A stretch of 64,000 bases of DNA from Agrostemma githago (taxonomy: Eukaryota > Streptophyta > Magnoliopsida > Caryophyllales > Caryophyllaceae): the NCBI GenBank assembly GCA_958450325.1, contig OY288253.1, positions 64,287,612-64,351,611 on the forward strand, read 5' to 3'. Below the pieces are notes generated by a model, which did not search any database, was not told where the DNA came from, and saw only the letters and a list, made by a program, of their open reading frames with translations. A program made the position numbers and the translations under genes. Each line of letters starts with the position of its first letter. The first letter of the stretch is position 1. Shown here piece after piece: positions 45,088 to 57,626 of the stretch.

Positions 45088-47015
45088 ATTATTTTATTTG
45101 CATTGCACTTGACTTTGTGAGCTAAGTGCAGAGTAACAGCTTTGAATTTTCCGTTTTTGCTTTATTATTTTTTTGTCGCGAAAATTTAGGGCAGCTACAG
45201 AAATAGGCTCGAATTACCTTGTTTCCATTTAACCGTTCCTAATATCACCAAACAACACTAGGAAACACATTAGCGGCACAAAACCGCTCCAAATAGCGAT
45301 TTCGCCAACGAACGCGAGATAAAACACGTGAAATAGACACAACAAATCAAGCATATCAAATACTTGTAATAATAAGGGTCGTGTTTTTTTCTAACGAGCT
45401 TTTACTCAATTCTAACGACATTTTACCAATTTGACCTTGTCATTTTCTCCCTATTCTAAAAAAATTGTTACTTTGATTTTCTCTCTAAAAAAAAATTGAA
45501 CATCTACCATTTTTCTCAATTTCCAAAGATCCATTCAATAACATTCATGAGTGCAAGAAATCACAAGGGTTAATTCATTATTTTCTCTTTAATCGATCGA
45601 TCAATCAATCTTATAGCAAAAAACTTGATCCATAAACCCTAAAAGAATCACTAAAAATCAATCATCGAGAGAAACTCTAATTGATGAACTTTACAATAAA
45701 CTAGTGTGATACCTGTGAAAAACTTTCACGGGTTGCCCACTTATATTTTTATAGAGAATGGAATGAAATAAAGATTTATTTTAGATTATTCGTTAAGAGA
45801 CTAAAAGTTACTTTATGGATTAATAGGTGGACGAAAGTACAAACAACGTATAGCACGTTGAAGTGTTTGTGTAAGTAGCCAATTGTCTACCGATGAAAAA
45901 ATTTATACTACAGAGAGATTATATAGATTAGATAATAATTAAAAATCGTAAGTTTGTCAATCTCATATACTTCCTTCGGGATGCTTTGATCTTCCACTTT
46001 CTTTTACTGGTTGAAACTTGAAAGTAACATGTAATGACTCATTAAAGAAAGAGGACGGTATATAAACGTGAGGGCAGATGTTAATATGTACTGGTATCCT
46101 AAAAACTACAAAGAAAAGAAGATCAAACCCCATCCCAAGCGTTAACAGAGAACACCACATGAGCTCAGATGTAGTAAGTTGGTTTCACACCACTTTATCA
46201 TTGTTCACATTTCTTTTTTGGGATCGCAGATATCTATAATTTGGTCTGTATCGGTTTTCAACGAAGTAGCCACAACTTTAAAAGTGCGGAGTCCCTATTT
46301 CAATTAATTTAATTTGTTCCAATATTAGTAGTGTTGAGATTACTAATGTTCCAATATTAGTTTTTTCTAATATCAATATTTATATTATTGACATTTATTT
46401 TAATTTCGAGCTTGTCTTGAATATTTATTTTAACTTATTAGTACGGAGTACGACTTTGGTTTTATTTATTTGTTTATATATTTATTTCTCTTGCTCAATT
46501 TTAACCCGATTTCATACTTGGGCCGACTTTTGACTCGATGACTATTTGTACTGTGACAGTGTAACACACTATTTATGAAACCCATCTTTTATTCATGTCG
46601 GCTCTTTACTTTTTCTGACCTAATTGACAAATACTTTTTTTTGCCAACTTTACATAAACCACCCTATTATAAATTTAGAGCATTAACTAGTAAGGTATTA
46701 GCTCTATTGACAAATACTTGATTTCTCTTATGTTGGTGAGACGTCACCCCTAAACGTGCTCATTTTCCTTTCGTTTTCTTCCTGCAACTCCCCTGCCACA
46801 TATCCTTCTTCCCCTGTCATCAACAACACGTAAGAAGATAATTATGGACTCCGTATATTGTATTACTGTGTTGCACAATTTTTTAAAATAGTGCTCCCTC
46901 CCCTTCTCTATCTTCTTCCACTTTACTTTTGAGAAAAAATCAAGATAGATAAAATATGTGAAGGAAACTGAAAGTAAAAAAAAAAAAGTAGAGACACAAA
47001 TAATCATATTCACAC
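45088..47015. other. Intergenic DNA without recognisable feature
   Basis: No coding or repeat assignment was possible. A lone CTCCCTCCCC word near 46893 and its partial partner suggest an old MITE remnant just left of the copia insertion. Confidence 0.4.
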
Positions 47016-47764
47016 TGAAGGAGTTATGTCCACTGTCCTACGGATTTACCCGCTTAAGTCTATGTATCCGATATGCCTTGCTAGAGGTCGATGTCGGGTT
47101 GACATATAAATGGGTTATATGTCTGGTAGTCTTAAGTGGGTTCATTGGGTCACACACAATATGTACGGGATATTATTAATATATCGGTATATTAATATAT
47201 CGAGTCAGTAGTAATACGACTCAGCTGTGTTGTCGGGTTATGGTAATTAGAGTTATAGTAATAATCTAGTTATGGTAACTAGAGTTATTGTGATAATCTA
47301 ATTATACCAATTAGAGTTGTGGAATAACTTTTATATGGTAACTAGAATTATTCTGATAATCTAATTATACCAATTTGAGTTATGGAATAACTTCTAGGTT
47401 AAGTAACCTAGCTCTCTAGCTCTCCTATATAAGGAGGTTCATATGATGAACCAATACATACAATTCAGAGTATTATTCCATATATTATTAGAGAGAGAAT
47501 TTTGTGAGACCGTCTCACAAAACCCTTATACTAGCATATACACTGCAGTTCCGTACCTGTGTGGATACTAACGGAGGCATCACATCTGGGTTGCTTTATT
47601 CTGTCCGTGGGGAATTATATATACTTCTGGGTTATTATATTTCTTATTATTCTTATTAATACGCTCTTCCGCTGCCAATAAGGTATATTTGTTATCCCTC
47701 TATTGTTTGTCTTTTCGGTTAATACTTGTAACAGGTCCTTGGTTTTAAGGGTTGTAACCCTTCA
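47016..47764 (+). repeat. 5' LTR
   Basis: TG...CA ends; contains a CTATATAAGGAGG promoter motif near 47425 and GTGAGACCGTCTCACAAAA, a short inverted repeat near 47503. Confidence 0.95.
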
Positions 47765-47765
47765 G

Positions 47766-47778
47766 TGGTATCAGAGCC
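47766..47778 (+). other. Primer-binding site (tRNA-Met)
   Basis: TGGTATCAGAGCC one base after the LTR end, the standard copia primer-binding sequence. Confidence 0.9.
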
Positions 47779-49103
47779 TCTGTTATGTAGTATTAATCAA
47801 ATAGACCTGAATCTTTGTCTCATAATTGGTTATGAGGGATTCAATCGCGTATTAATTTGATTATTTCATCGTTGTTATGTCTCGTATACTGATATGTCTC
47901 ATAATTGGTTGTCTCGTATACTGCTATCATTGTTGTTTTGCGTAATATGCTCATATTAATGCATAAGTTATAAGTAATATAATTAATACCTGCTGCAAGT
48001 GGTTGACTTGTTTCCACCCGCATGATGCATGATTATGTTATATTTAATACATAGATGCGTAATTACGTAATAACTTATGTCGGTTGCCTGCTGCAAATTG
48101 TTCTCCACATATGATTAGTCTAGTATGATTGACCCATATTACAATTTCACCAATATAATAAGGGTAATATCTGTTTGACCTGTAACATATGTAAGAACAA
48201 TTACCGATCATGTGTAGGGTATCTTAATTTGTGAATTTAAATTGTTAAATTATGAAATTAATCCTTTATTTTAAGATATAATATAGATTATGTTTTAATT
48301 TATAGACCCATCATGATACTCGATTTCCTTGTTGACGATGAGGCCAATAAGATTGGTCAAGATTCGATTGAAATTGAGAAATTAAAATTACTAGAATTTT
48401 TATCAACGATGAGTCCTAATATGATTAGGACAAGACTCGATTTTTGTAAAACGGACCAATCAATGGAATTCAGTCACTTTTATATGTTGTATATTAATTT
48501 CATTCGGGCTCCTTATAAAACCTTGTTCTATACATGATAATAATTGAATATTATGTCATATGATGCATGAATGTTTATTTTATGAGACTTGTCTGTTTAG
48601 AACTATTAGGTCGCCTTGTTAAATGACCTAGAAACATGGTTAGGACCCATAATGCAATTATTCCCTCACAAATATTTAAGTATTGCCTTTCCAGAACTAA
48701 CCACTACAATAATTTCATATCATTGGTTAAAGTGACTGCCTAAGCGGTGCTTTATCGATGTGTGTGGACTGAGTAGGTGGGTAACGGTTACCCACAAGTT
48801 TAGTTTGGTTTTCTTAAACATCGCTATCAAGTCGGACTTGGGCTTTGAGGCAAATAGTTGGTTTAATATGATGAATTATACCGACAAACCAAGAATTACA
48901 TGGTATGTAATCGACAAATTGTTGTCTACCTTTACTTTTGGAGTTTGAGCAGAGAGTCCAAGTTCACTTAAGCGACAAAAGGTTTAGGATCTTGGAATAT
49001 TATTTAAATTTGAGGGTAGTTTTCATAATTTGTCTTAAAAATTGTTTAAGATTTTATTGCATTTTTCAGCATATTAATTAGTCTGCATTTATTTATTGTA
49101 GAT
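47779..49103 (+). other. Untranslated leader of the copia element
   Basis: Over 1.3 kb between primer-binding site and gag start with no supported gene. It has several short duplications (TCTCGTATACTG(A/C)TAT at about 47880 and 47922). Confidence 0.6.
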
Positions 49104-52100
49104 ATGTCGTCGTCAAACAATTTTTCGCTTCGTTCAATGCTTGAAAAAGAAAAATTGAAAGGTTCAAATTTTCTGGAATGGTATCGCTCTTTGAGAATTG
49201 TTCTCAAACAGGAGAGAAAGGAATATGTCCTTGAGAAGGAACTTCCTTTAGAACCAGATTCTGATGTTGCGGATGATATAAAGATATCATACCTAACTCA
49301 TGAGAAAGACAATACTGACGTCTGCTGTCTCATGCTTGCGACTATGAATTCTGAGCTTCAGAAGCAATACGAAAACACTGAGTCGGCATATGAGATTATA
49401 GAGAACCTGAAATCAATGTTTCAGGAGCAGGCTAGGACCGAGAGGTATAATACTGTCGTTGCACTATTTAACTGCAAAATGGGTGACAAAGACCCGGTTA
49501 GCCCGCATGTGATGAAAATGATGGGTTATTTTGATAACCTTGATCGTCTTGGTGCGGGGTTTGCATACCAGATGCAGACAGATATTTTACTTCAATCCTT
49601 ATCATCCATCTGGAAAGATTTTGTGCTGAACTTTAACATGCATGATCTGAAGAGATCGATGCAAGAGTTGCACGGAATGCTTAAGACAGCTGAACCAAAC
49701 GTCAGGAAGGGTCTAACCCCTGAAGTACTCATGGTACAAAAGGGAAAAGGTTTCAAAGGCAAAAACAAAGGAAAGGCGGCTAAGGCAAATGTTGCTAAAG
49801 CCAAGTCGAAGTCTAAAAATTCGCCTAAGAAATCAGATGAGGATCTTTGTCACTATTGTAGTGAAAAGGGGCATTGGAAGAGGAACTGTCCAAAATACCT
49901 AGAAGATAAGAAGAATGGGAATGTTGCTTCTACCTCTACAGGTATTAATGTTATATTTAGTAAATGTTACTACTAGCTGCTCTACATCATGGGTATTTGA
50001 TACTGGATGTGGTTCTCATATTTGCTGTAATGTACAGGGATTGAGAGACGTGAGGGCTCTGGCAAAAGGTGAAGTGGACCTGCGCGTAAGCAATGGAGCA
50101 AGAGTTGCTGCTTTAGCTGTAGGAATATTTCATTTAGAGTTGCCAAGTGGCTTAATTTTAGAACTAGATAATTGTTATCATGTACCTGCCATTAGCAGGA
50201 ATATTATTTCCGTTTCTTGTTTGGACATGAAAGGTTTCGATATTTCAATAAAGAACAAATGTTGTTCCATTTCGCGTAATGGTATTGTGTATTGTCAAGC
50301 ATTCATTTTTGATGGCTTATATGTTCTTGATTCACCTAAGCAGCTATATAATATTAATAATGCAAAGCGGTTGAAATCTAAGGATTCTAATCCTACTTAC
50401 TTGTGGCATTGTCGTTTGGGTCATATAAACGAGAAACGCATACAAAAGCTCCATAAGGATGGACTTTTAGATCATTTTGATTATGAATCATATGATATAT
50501 GCGAATCTTGTTTACTTGGCAAGATGACTAAGACGCCTTTCACTAGATACAATGAAAGGGCGTCTGACTTATTAGGACTAATACATTCGGATGTATGTGG
50601 TCCAATGAGTACCACAGCTCGGGGAGGATTTTCATACTTCATTACATTTACTGATGATTTCAGTAGATATGGTTATGTGTACCTGATGAGGCACAAATCG
50701 GAGTCATTTGAAAAGTTCAAAGAATTCCAAAATGAAGTACATAATCAACTAGGCAAGACAATTAAAGCCCTTCGATCGGATCGAGGTGGTGAATATTTGA
50801 GTCAAGATTTCAATGATCATCTTAGGAGTTGTGGAATTGTTTCACAACTCACTCCACCTGGAACACCACAATGGAATGGTGTGTCTGAGAGGAGAAATCG
50901 AACCTTACTAGATATGGTTCGATCTATGATGAGTCATGCAGACCTTCCTATTTACTTTTGGGGCTATGCGCTCGAAACTTCTGCTTTTACACTTAATAGG
51001 TGTCCATCTAAGTCAGTTGAAAAGACACCACATGAGATGTGGACAGGAAAGGTTCCTAGTTTGTCTTTCATGAAAATTTGGGGTTGCGAAGCTTATGTTA
51101 GGAAATTGACTCCTGAAAAGCTAGGACCTAAATCTGACGAATGCGTTTTTGTTGGTTATCCAAAAGAAACTAGAGGCTATCACTTCTACAATCCTACTGA
51201 GAACAAAGTGTTTGTTGCTCGGAATGGAGTCTTCTTGGAAAAGGAGTTCATTTCCAAAAGAGTAGTGGGAGTAAGGTTGATCTTGAAGAAATTCGGGATA
51301 TTCAGACATCCACAATTCCTAATGAGGAAGTTGAGTATGAGGAGGGGAATGTGCAAAATGTTGCGATCCCACCACTTGAAGAAGAACCTACGCCTGTTTC
51401 TAATGATTTTGTCCCTCGTAAGTCTGTAAGATCTAATCTTGGGCAAACTCCGGCTAGGTATCGTCATGATTTATACTTGATAGAAAATGATGAACCTGAA
51501 ACCTACAAAGAGGCAGTGATGGGACCAGACTCTGAAAAATGGCTTGAGGCCATGAAGTTCGAAATGGATTCCATGTACCATAACAAAGTACGGACTTTGA
51601 TAGACGCACTCGAAGGTGTCAAAACCATCGAGTGCAAATGAGTCTTTAAGAAGAAGATTGACATGGAAGGACATGTAGATGTCTATAAAGCTCGCTTGGT
51701 GGCTAAAGGTTTCAAGCAAACTCATGGTATCGACTATGACGAAACTTACTCACCGGTAGCGATGCTTAAATCCATTAGGATTCTCTTAGCAATTGCAGCT
51801 TTTCATGATTATGAAATTTGGCAAATGGATGTGAAAACAGCTTTCCTTAACGGGAATCTGCAAGAGGATGTGTACATGACACAACCCGAGGGTTTCATAT
51901 CAAAGGATGCTAAGAAAATATGCAAACTTCAGCGTTCCATTTATGGACTGAAGCAAGCATCTCGGAGTTGGAATCTTCGTTTTGATGAGGCAGTTAAAGC
52001 CTTTGGCTTCTGTAAAAACGAAGTTGAGCCTTGTGTGTATAAGAAAGTTAATGGGGGTGCAATAGCAATTTTGGTTCTATATGTCGATGACATACTCCTA

Positions 52101-53068
52101 ATTGGAAATAACGTTCCATTGTTGCAATTCGTAAAAGGTTGGCTTGGAAGTTGTTTTTCCATGAAAGACATGGGTGAAGTAGCCACATCTTAGGAATAAG
52201 AATCTATAGAGATAGATCAAAGAGGTTTATTGGACTTAGTCAAGGAACTTATATTAATAAGATCCTTAAACGGTTCAATATGACGGATTCCAAAAGAGGG
52301 TTCTTACCAATGTCACATGGTGTCAATCTAAGCAAGAGTCAGTGTCCCTCGACACCTGATGAGCTAGAGCGCATGAGTAAGGTTCCCTATGCCTCGGCCA
52401 TAGGATCCATCATGTATGCCATGTTGTGTACTCGTCCTGATGTAGCTTGTGCTCTAAGCATGACGAGTAGATACCAGTCGAATCCGGGTGAAAGTCACTG
52501 GATAGTAGCCAAGAATATTCTAAAGTACTTAAGAAGGACTAAAGACTTATTCTTGATATATGGAGGTGAAGAGAAGCTCGTTGTAAGTGGTTACACCGAT
52601 GCTAGCTTCCAGATAGACAGGGATGATTCCAAATCACAGTCCGGTTTTGTCTTTTGTTTGAACGGTGGTGCTGTAAGTTGGAAAAGTTCCAAACAGAGCA
52701 CAGTGGCAGATTCTGCAACAGAAGCTGAGTATATTGCTGCTTCGGAAGCATCAAAAGAAGCTGTTTGGATTAGACAGTTCATCGAGGAGCTGGGAGTTGT
52801 CCCTAGCATTTCAAGCCCCGTGGACCTTTATTGTGATAATAATGGTGCCATAGCGCAAGCTAAGGAACCTAGGTCTCATCAGAAATCCAAACACATACTT
52901 AGAAGATTTCACCTAATCAGAGAGTTCATTGAGAGAGGTGATGTCAAGATATACAGAGTACCAACGGAAGCAAATGTTGCCGATCCCTTGACAAAGCCCC
53001 TCCCGCAGCCTAAGCATGAGAGTCATAGAGCTGCGATAGGCATTAGACGCATGAACGAATGGTCTTAA
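49104..53068 (+). pseudogene. Broken copia gag-pol polyprotein
   Basis: Gag (49104-49976) starts MSSSNNFSLRSMLEKEKLKG and carries the zinc knuckle CHYCSEKGHWKRNC near residue 250. Pol continues one frame over with protease WVFDTGCGSHIC, the integrase zinc site (WHCRLGH ... CESCLLGK), and the core with SDVCGPM, SDRGGEY and PQWNGVSERRN. A reverse transcriptase follows (KARLVAKGFKQTHGIDYDET, MDVKTAFLNGNL, LYVDDILLIGN) at 51663-52193, then RNase H (GYTDASFQ, TEAEYIA, LYCDNNGA) at 52280-53068. Breaks are a frame change near 49970, another near 51265, a TGA for Trp at 51639-51641, and a frame change plus stop near 52190. Catalytic residues are present, but the protein cannot be read through. Confidence 0.92.
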
Positions 53069-53890
53069 GTCCTATTTAGGAGATCCTTGTTTTAGTGGGA
53101 GTATTAATTTTATGTTGAACTTTGTAATTTTTACTATTGCTTTTATTTAATAAAGTGCAATTTTTATTCAATTCGTGTATGGATTGTTTGTCCCGAAATA
53201 ACGTACATTGATGAAATAGACCACTAAGTACGTGACTTAGTCTTGGAACTCTATTTGGATGATGTAATTATTTTGTCTCTAGTTAGGGTATTGTATTGGG
53301 ACATTTGAATACCCTTAAATGACTAGTGTGTGAGTTGGTTGATGACTAAGTTCCTTGAGTCATAGGTATTGAGATACTAAATCAGGCACACAGGTGTATG
53401 TTAAGAACATGCATTAGACAGACCCGCCAAAAAAGGATTTTACTAAGATTTCGCTTAGTGTAAGTAAAGTTCTTTGCAAGTTATGAACTTGTACGGTCTT
53501 TAGACCTGAGTCTTTGACTATTCTGTACATCTGATGTGTATGCTTTGATACTATTCCTCGTCAGCTGTGAAAGGGGGCTATGGATGGTTATTGGGCATGC
53601 ATGGATCATGTGACATGATGTGGTTAGACAAGAGGGGATTTGCTCTTCCTTTATTGAAAGGAATTTATTGTTTCTTGGCCACTCGAAGAGTGTGACTTCT
53701 GCAAATGCGTGGCCGCGCTCCGATAGGATGATTGTCATCTATCTGCTCTTATAACAAGTCAACTCAGAGATTCGAGTAAAAGATTGAGACATACGAGGAT
53801 GACACTTTTTCTTACCTCATTATCAATTGGAGACAATAGTAGCAAAGAGACTTAACGCCGTTCTTGAGAGGACATGTACAAGTGGGAGAC
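53069..53890 (+). other. 3' untranslated internal region and polypurine tract
   Basis: No gene. It ends in ACAAGTGGGAGAC, the purine-rich tract just before the 3' LTR. Confidence 0.7.
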
Positions 53891-54639
53891 TGAAGGAGTT
53901 ATGTCCACTGTCCTACGGATTTACCCGCTTAAGTCTATGTATCCGATATGCCTTGCTAGAGGTCGATGTCGGGTTGACATATAAATGGGTTATATGTCTG
54001 GTAGTCTTAAGTGGGCCCATTGGGTCACACACAATATGTACGGGATATTATTAATATATCGGTATATTAATATATCGAGTCAGTAGTAATACGACTCAGC
54101 TGTGTTGTCGGGTTATGGTAATTAGAGTTATAGTAATAATCTAGTTATGGTAACTAGAGTTATTGTGATAATCTAATTATACCAATTAGAGTTGTGGAAT
54201 AACTTTTATATGGTAACTAGAATTATTCTGATAATCTAATTATACCAATTTGAGTTATGGAATAACTTCTAGGTTAAGTAACCTAGCTCTCTAGCTCTCC
54301 TATATAAGGAGGTTCATATGATGAAACAATACATACAATTCAGAGTATTATTCCATATATTATTAGAGAGAGAATTTTGTGAGACCGTCTCACAAAACCC
54401 TTATACTAGCATATACACCGCAGTTCCGTACCTGTGTGGATACTAGCGGAGGCATCACATCTGGGTTGCTTTATTCTGTCCGTGGGGAATTATATATACT
54501 TCTGGGTTATTATATTTCTTATTATTCTTATTAATACGCTCTTCCGCTGCCAATACGGTATATTTGTTATCCCTCTATTGTTTGTCTTTTCGGTTAATAC
54601 TTGTCACAGGTCCTTGGCTTTAAGGGTTGTAACCCTTCA
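53891..54639 (+). repeat. 3' LTR
   Basis: Same length as the 5' LTR. The visible differences include GGGCCCATTGG for GGGTTCATTGG and AATACGG for AATAAGG. Confidence 0.95.
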
Positions 54640-54650
54640 CACAAAACATG

Positions 54651-54746
54651 TACTCCCTCCAGTTTTTATATGTTTACCCCATTTCGATATAGAACTCCTC
54701 ACATATATTAGGGAAATAGGTAAATCATATAAAACCGGAGGGAGTA
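54651..54746. mobile_element. Stowaway-like MITE, 96 bp
   Basis: TACTCCCTCCAGTTTTTATATG pairs with CATATAAAACCGGAGGGAGTA. It stands just 11 bases right of the copia 3' LTR. Confidence 0.85.
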
Positions 54747-55034
54747 CTAAGAAAGAAAGTGGAACATCTTGCTAAATTCTCCCTTGCATATGCATCGTCG
54801 TTTCTAACTCGAGAGTATTATGTTTATTATTTTAATTGCACATGTAAAACTTTGCCTAACCGCACCAACATTTTCTTTCATTGGTTAACACCCGCTTATT
54901 TTGACACACAACCCGATTGAGCTGAACCTGAGAAATCTTCTTTATATTTGTATATAAAATGTGAACCAATAAAAATTAAGTATAAATTATACCACATCCG
55001 GTTATTATTTTTCGCCGATTTTTTGAATATTTGT

Positions 55035-55077
<43 letters not shown>

Positions 55078-56114
55078 GTTAATGAAATGGGGATAAAAAG
55101 TATGACACTGTTTAAAAAATGTCATGTAAATTAATGTAAACACGGGGTTAACGGGGTTGAAGTTCTAGTGTAATTCCCGTGAAAATTCATGGGGTTCTAG
55201 TAATTAATTTAAATAGTAATTGCGTAATACAATCCACATTATCGAGATACCAAGAAATTGTGGAAGACGTGTCCCGTTAACTACAACTATTCTCATATGA
55301 CACCGTCTTTTATTGTGAAAAAAGGTCATTAATTTATTACATATCCAGTGAATTTTCTAAATGACAAAAAAGTTATGAAATATGTGATCGAAAGAATTCG
55401 ATCATCAATACGTGGGTTAATAGGTGTACGAAAGATCAAACAACATAATCGTTTTAAAGGATAATTTTCTTGCTAGAATAAGACAATTAATTTTATATTT
55501 CATACTTTACTAATTATATAAAGTACAATTAAATCTACCTATTTATTCAAAATGAAATAGTGAAATATATTAATATGACCCGTCTTGAATATCGTTTGAT
55601 TATAGTTAAATAGTTAAAATGAATCTTTCGGTTTCGTTTGATTATAATGAAATGTTACCCATGCATATATTAATTACTTCCTATTAATTATACTGAAATC
55701 TTGTATACAATATATACTCCGTAAGAGTTATGGAGTAATATATTTTTACATTAACTCATATTTGACACATATAAAAAGCGTATTGTAATTTTACAATGAT
55801 TCGATATGGGACCAAAACAACCCTAAAATATATATCCGCCTGAAACGATAATTTTAATATGATTAAACAAATATATAAAGAATTTGTATTTCAATAATTT
55901 TAACATACAAGAGATACACAAATATATACTAGTTTACAAAGTGAACCTAGACTAAAGTTAAGCTAGGAAAGATAACTACATTAATTACATGAATTGCATA
56001 ATCAAGCATTAAGTGATATGATTACATAATTAAGGAGATTGATTGTAGGAGATTGATTGTAGAATCAATCAGAATCAAGGAGTGAGTTGTATTTGGACGT
56101 AGAGATAAATGTAT
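54747..56114. other. AT-rich intergenic DNA
   Basis: No gene was recognised. An (AT)n run lies at 55038-55070. The last 200 bases may include the untranslated 3' end and LTR of the minus-strand copia, but I could not define an LTR. Confidence 0.4.
55038..55070. repeat. (AT)n microsatellite
   Basis: Sixteen or so uninterrupted AT dinucleotides. Confidence 0.9.
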
Positions 56115-57626
56115 CTAGTCTTTATTCTTGATACGCTCCCGCAAGACGGACGGTCGAAGAGTAAGTCCGATCTTGGACGAAAGAATCTGGAACCGGGTCT
56201 TTGGTAGCGGTTTCGTAAGGACATCTGCGAGTTGATCATCGCCGTTGATGTGTTGAACTCGGAGGCGTCCTTGATGAACGTATTCACAGACAAAATGGAA
56301 ATAGAGCGCAAGGTGCTTCATACGAGAGTGGAATACGGGGTTGACGGAGTAGTTTGTAGCACCAAGGTTATCACAATATATAACCGGAGTACCTGAGACG
56401 GGTAGTCGTAGCTCATGCAGTAGTGACTGAACCCAAAGTAATTCCGCAGTAGTGTTGGCTACGGCACGGAACTCGGCTTCAGTGGACGATCGGGAGAGAG
56501 CACGTTGTTTCTTGGATGACCAGGAGATGGGATTATGACCGAGAAAGACCAAGTAACCTGTGGTGGAGATATAGTCCTCTTTATCTCGGGCATGATCGGA
56601 GTCACTGTAAGCGTGGAGAACAGACGGTGAGGAGCGGAGTAGGTGAAGTCCGTGATTCTCCGTGCCTTTTAGGTAACGGAGCAATCGTTTGAGAGCAAGC
56701 CAGTGGACGGAGGTGGGATGATTTAAAAATTGGTCTAATTTATTAACAGAGAAAGAGACATCGGGACGGGTTAGGGACAAATATTGGAGGCTTCCAATAA
56801 TGGCCCTATAGTCGGTTTCATTTTCTACCAGGAGATGGAGATGGCGAACAAGTTGGGTGTCGGGAGTTAGAGGTGTCGTGATCGGAGAGCAATCGTGCAT
56901 ATTATATTTGGTAAGGACATCGTGAACGTATTTGGACTGGTTGAGATGAATTCCTTTTGTTGTGGGTGTAACTTCAACCCCAAGGAAATATGAGAGGGGG
57001 CCTAGGTCCTTGAGGGAGAGGCGGTTTGAGATGTGAGTAATGAATGTTTTGATAGCAGTAGGGTTCGGGCCGGTGACAATGATGTCATCGACGTAAACCA
57101 ATACAAGGAGATAGGCGTTGGGGGAGTGTCGAATAAAGAGAGATGCGTCGGAGATGGAGCTTGTAAAACCGTTTGTGACAAGGTAATTTTTTAACTCAGT
57201 ATACCAAGCCCGTGGAGCTTGTTTGAGGCCGTATATAGCTTTACGGAGTTGACATACGTGGTCGGGTTTTGTGGGGTCAACAAAACCCGGAGGTTGGACC
57301 ATAAAAACGGTGTCAATAAGGGTACCCTGTAAGAAGGCGTTGTTAACGTCGAGTTGATTTAGAGCCCAACCTTTAGTGATAGCAAGACTGAGAATTAGGC
57401 GGATAGTGGTAGGTTTGACGACCGGGCTGAATGTTTCTGAATAGTCCAGACCAGGACGTTGGTGAAAGCCTTTTGCGACAAGACGGGCTTTGTGTTGCTT
57501 GATGGACCCATCTAGATTATATTTGAGCCTGAAAACCCACTTACATCCAATGGTGTTTCGTTTTGGGTCGGGTGGGACTAGTGTCCAGGTTTCGTTTTTG
57601 GTGAGAGCTGTGTGTTCGACAACCAT
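56115..57626 (-). CDS. Copia reverse transcriptase and RNase H, intact frame
   Basis: An uninterrupted frame of 503 residues encodes the C-terminal half of a copia polyprotein. Reverse transcriptase has KARLVAKGFHQRPGLDY, QLDVNNAFLQGTL, IYGLKQAPRAWY and the catalytic LVYVDDIIVTG. RNase H follows with HAYSDSDHARDK, SSTEAEFRAVA and VIYCDNLGA, ending LADVLTKPLP. The same frame stays open upstream (KQALIDPLWRDAMV), so the true polyprotein begins further right and 57626 is only the first Met. Integrase and gag remains lie upstream on the same strand, but with breaks, so this is a partial element. Confidence 0.85.
   Translation of the reverse strand: MVVEHTALTKNETWTLVPPDPKRNTIGCKWVFRLKYNLDGSIKQHKARLVAKGFHQRPGLDYSETFSPVVKPTTIRLILSLAITKGWALNQLDVNNAFLQGTLIDTVFMVQPPGFVDPTKPDHVCQLRKAIYGLKQAPRAWYTELKNYLVTNGFTSSISDASLFIRHSPNAYLLVLVYVDDIIVTGPNPTAIKTFITHISNRLSLKDLGPLSYFLGVEVTPTTKGIHLNQSKYVHDVLTKYNMHDCSPITTPLTPDTQLVRHLHLLVENETDYRAIIGSLQYLSLTRPDVSFSVNKLDQFLNHPTSVHWLALKRLLRYLKGTENHGLHLLRSSPSVLHAYSDSDHARDKEDYISTTGYLVFLGHNPISWSSKKQRALSRSSTEAEFRAVANTTAELLWVQSLLHELRLPVSGTPVIYCDNLGATNYSVNPVFHSRMKHLALYFHFVCEYVHQGRLRVQHINGDDQLADVLTKPLPKTRFQILSSKIGLTLRPSVLRERIKNKD

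Larger units (their letters stand above)
47016..54639 (+). mobile_element. Ty1/copia retrotransposon with two 749-bp LTRs
   Basis: LTRs at 47016-47764 and 53891-54639 both run TGAAGGAG to AACCCTTCA and differ at about eight or nine positions by eye. The primer-binding site TGGTATCAGAGCC (initiator tRNA-Met type) follows the 5' LTR. The purine tract AAGTGGGAGAC precedes the 3' LTR. Flanks are CACAC and CACAA, a 5-bp target duplication with one mismatch. Gag-pol lies between but is broken. Confidence 0.95.
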
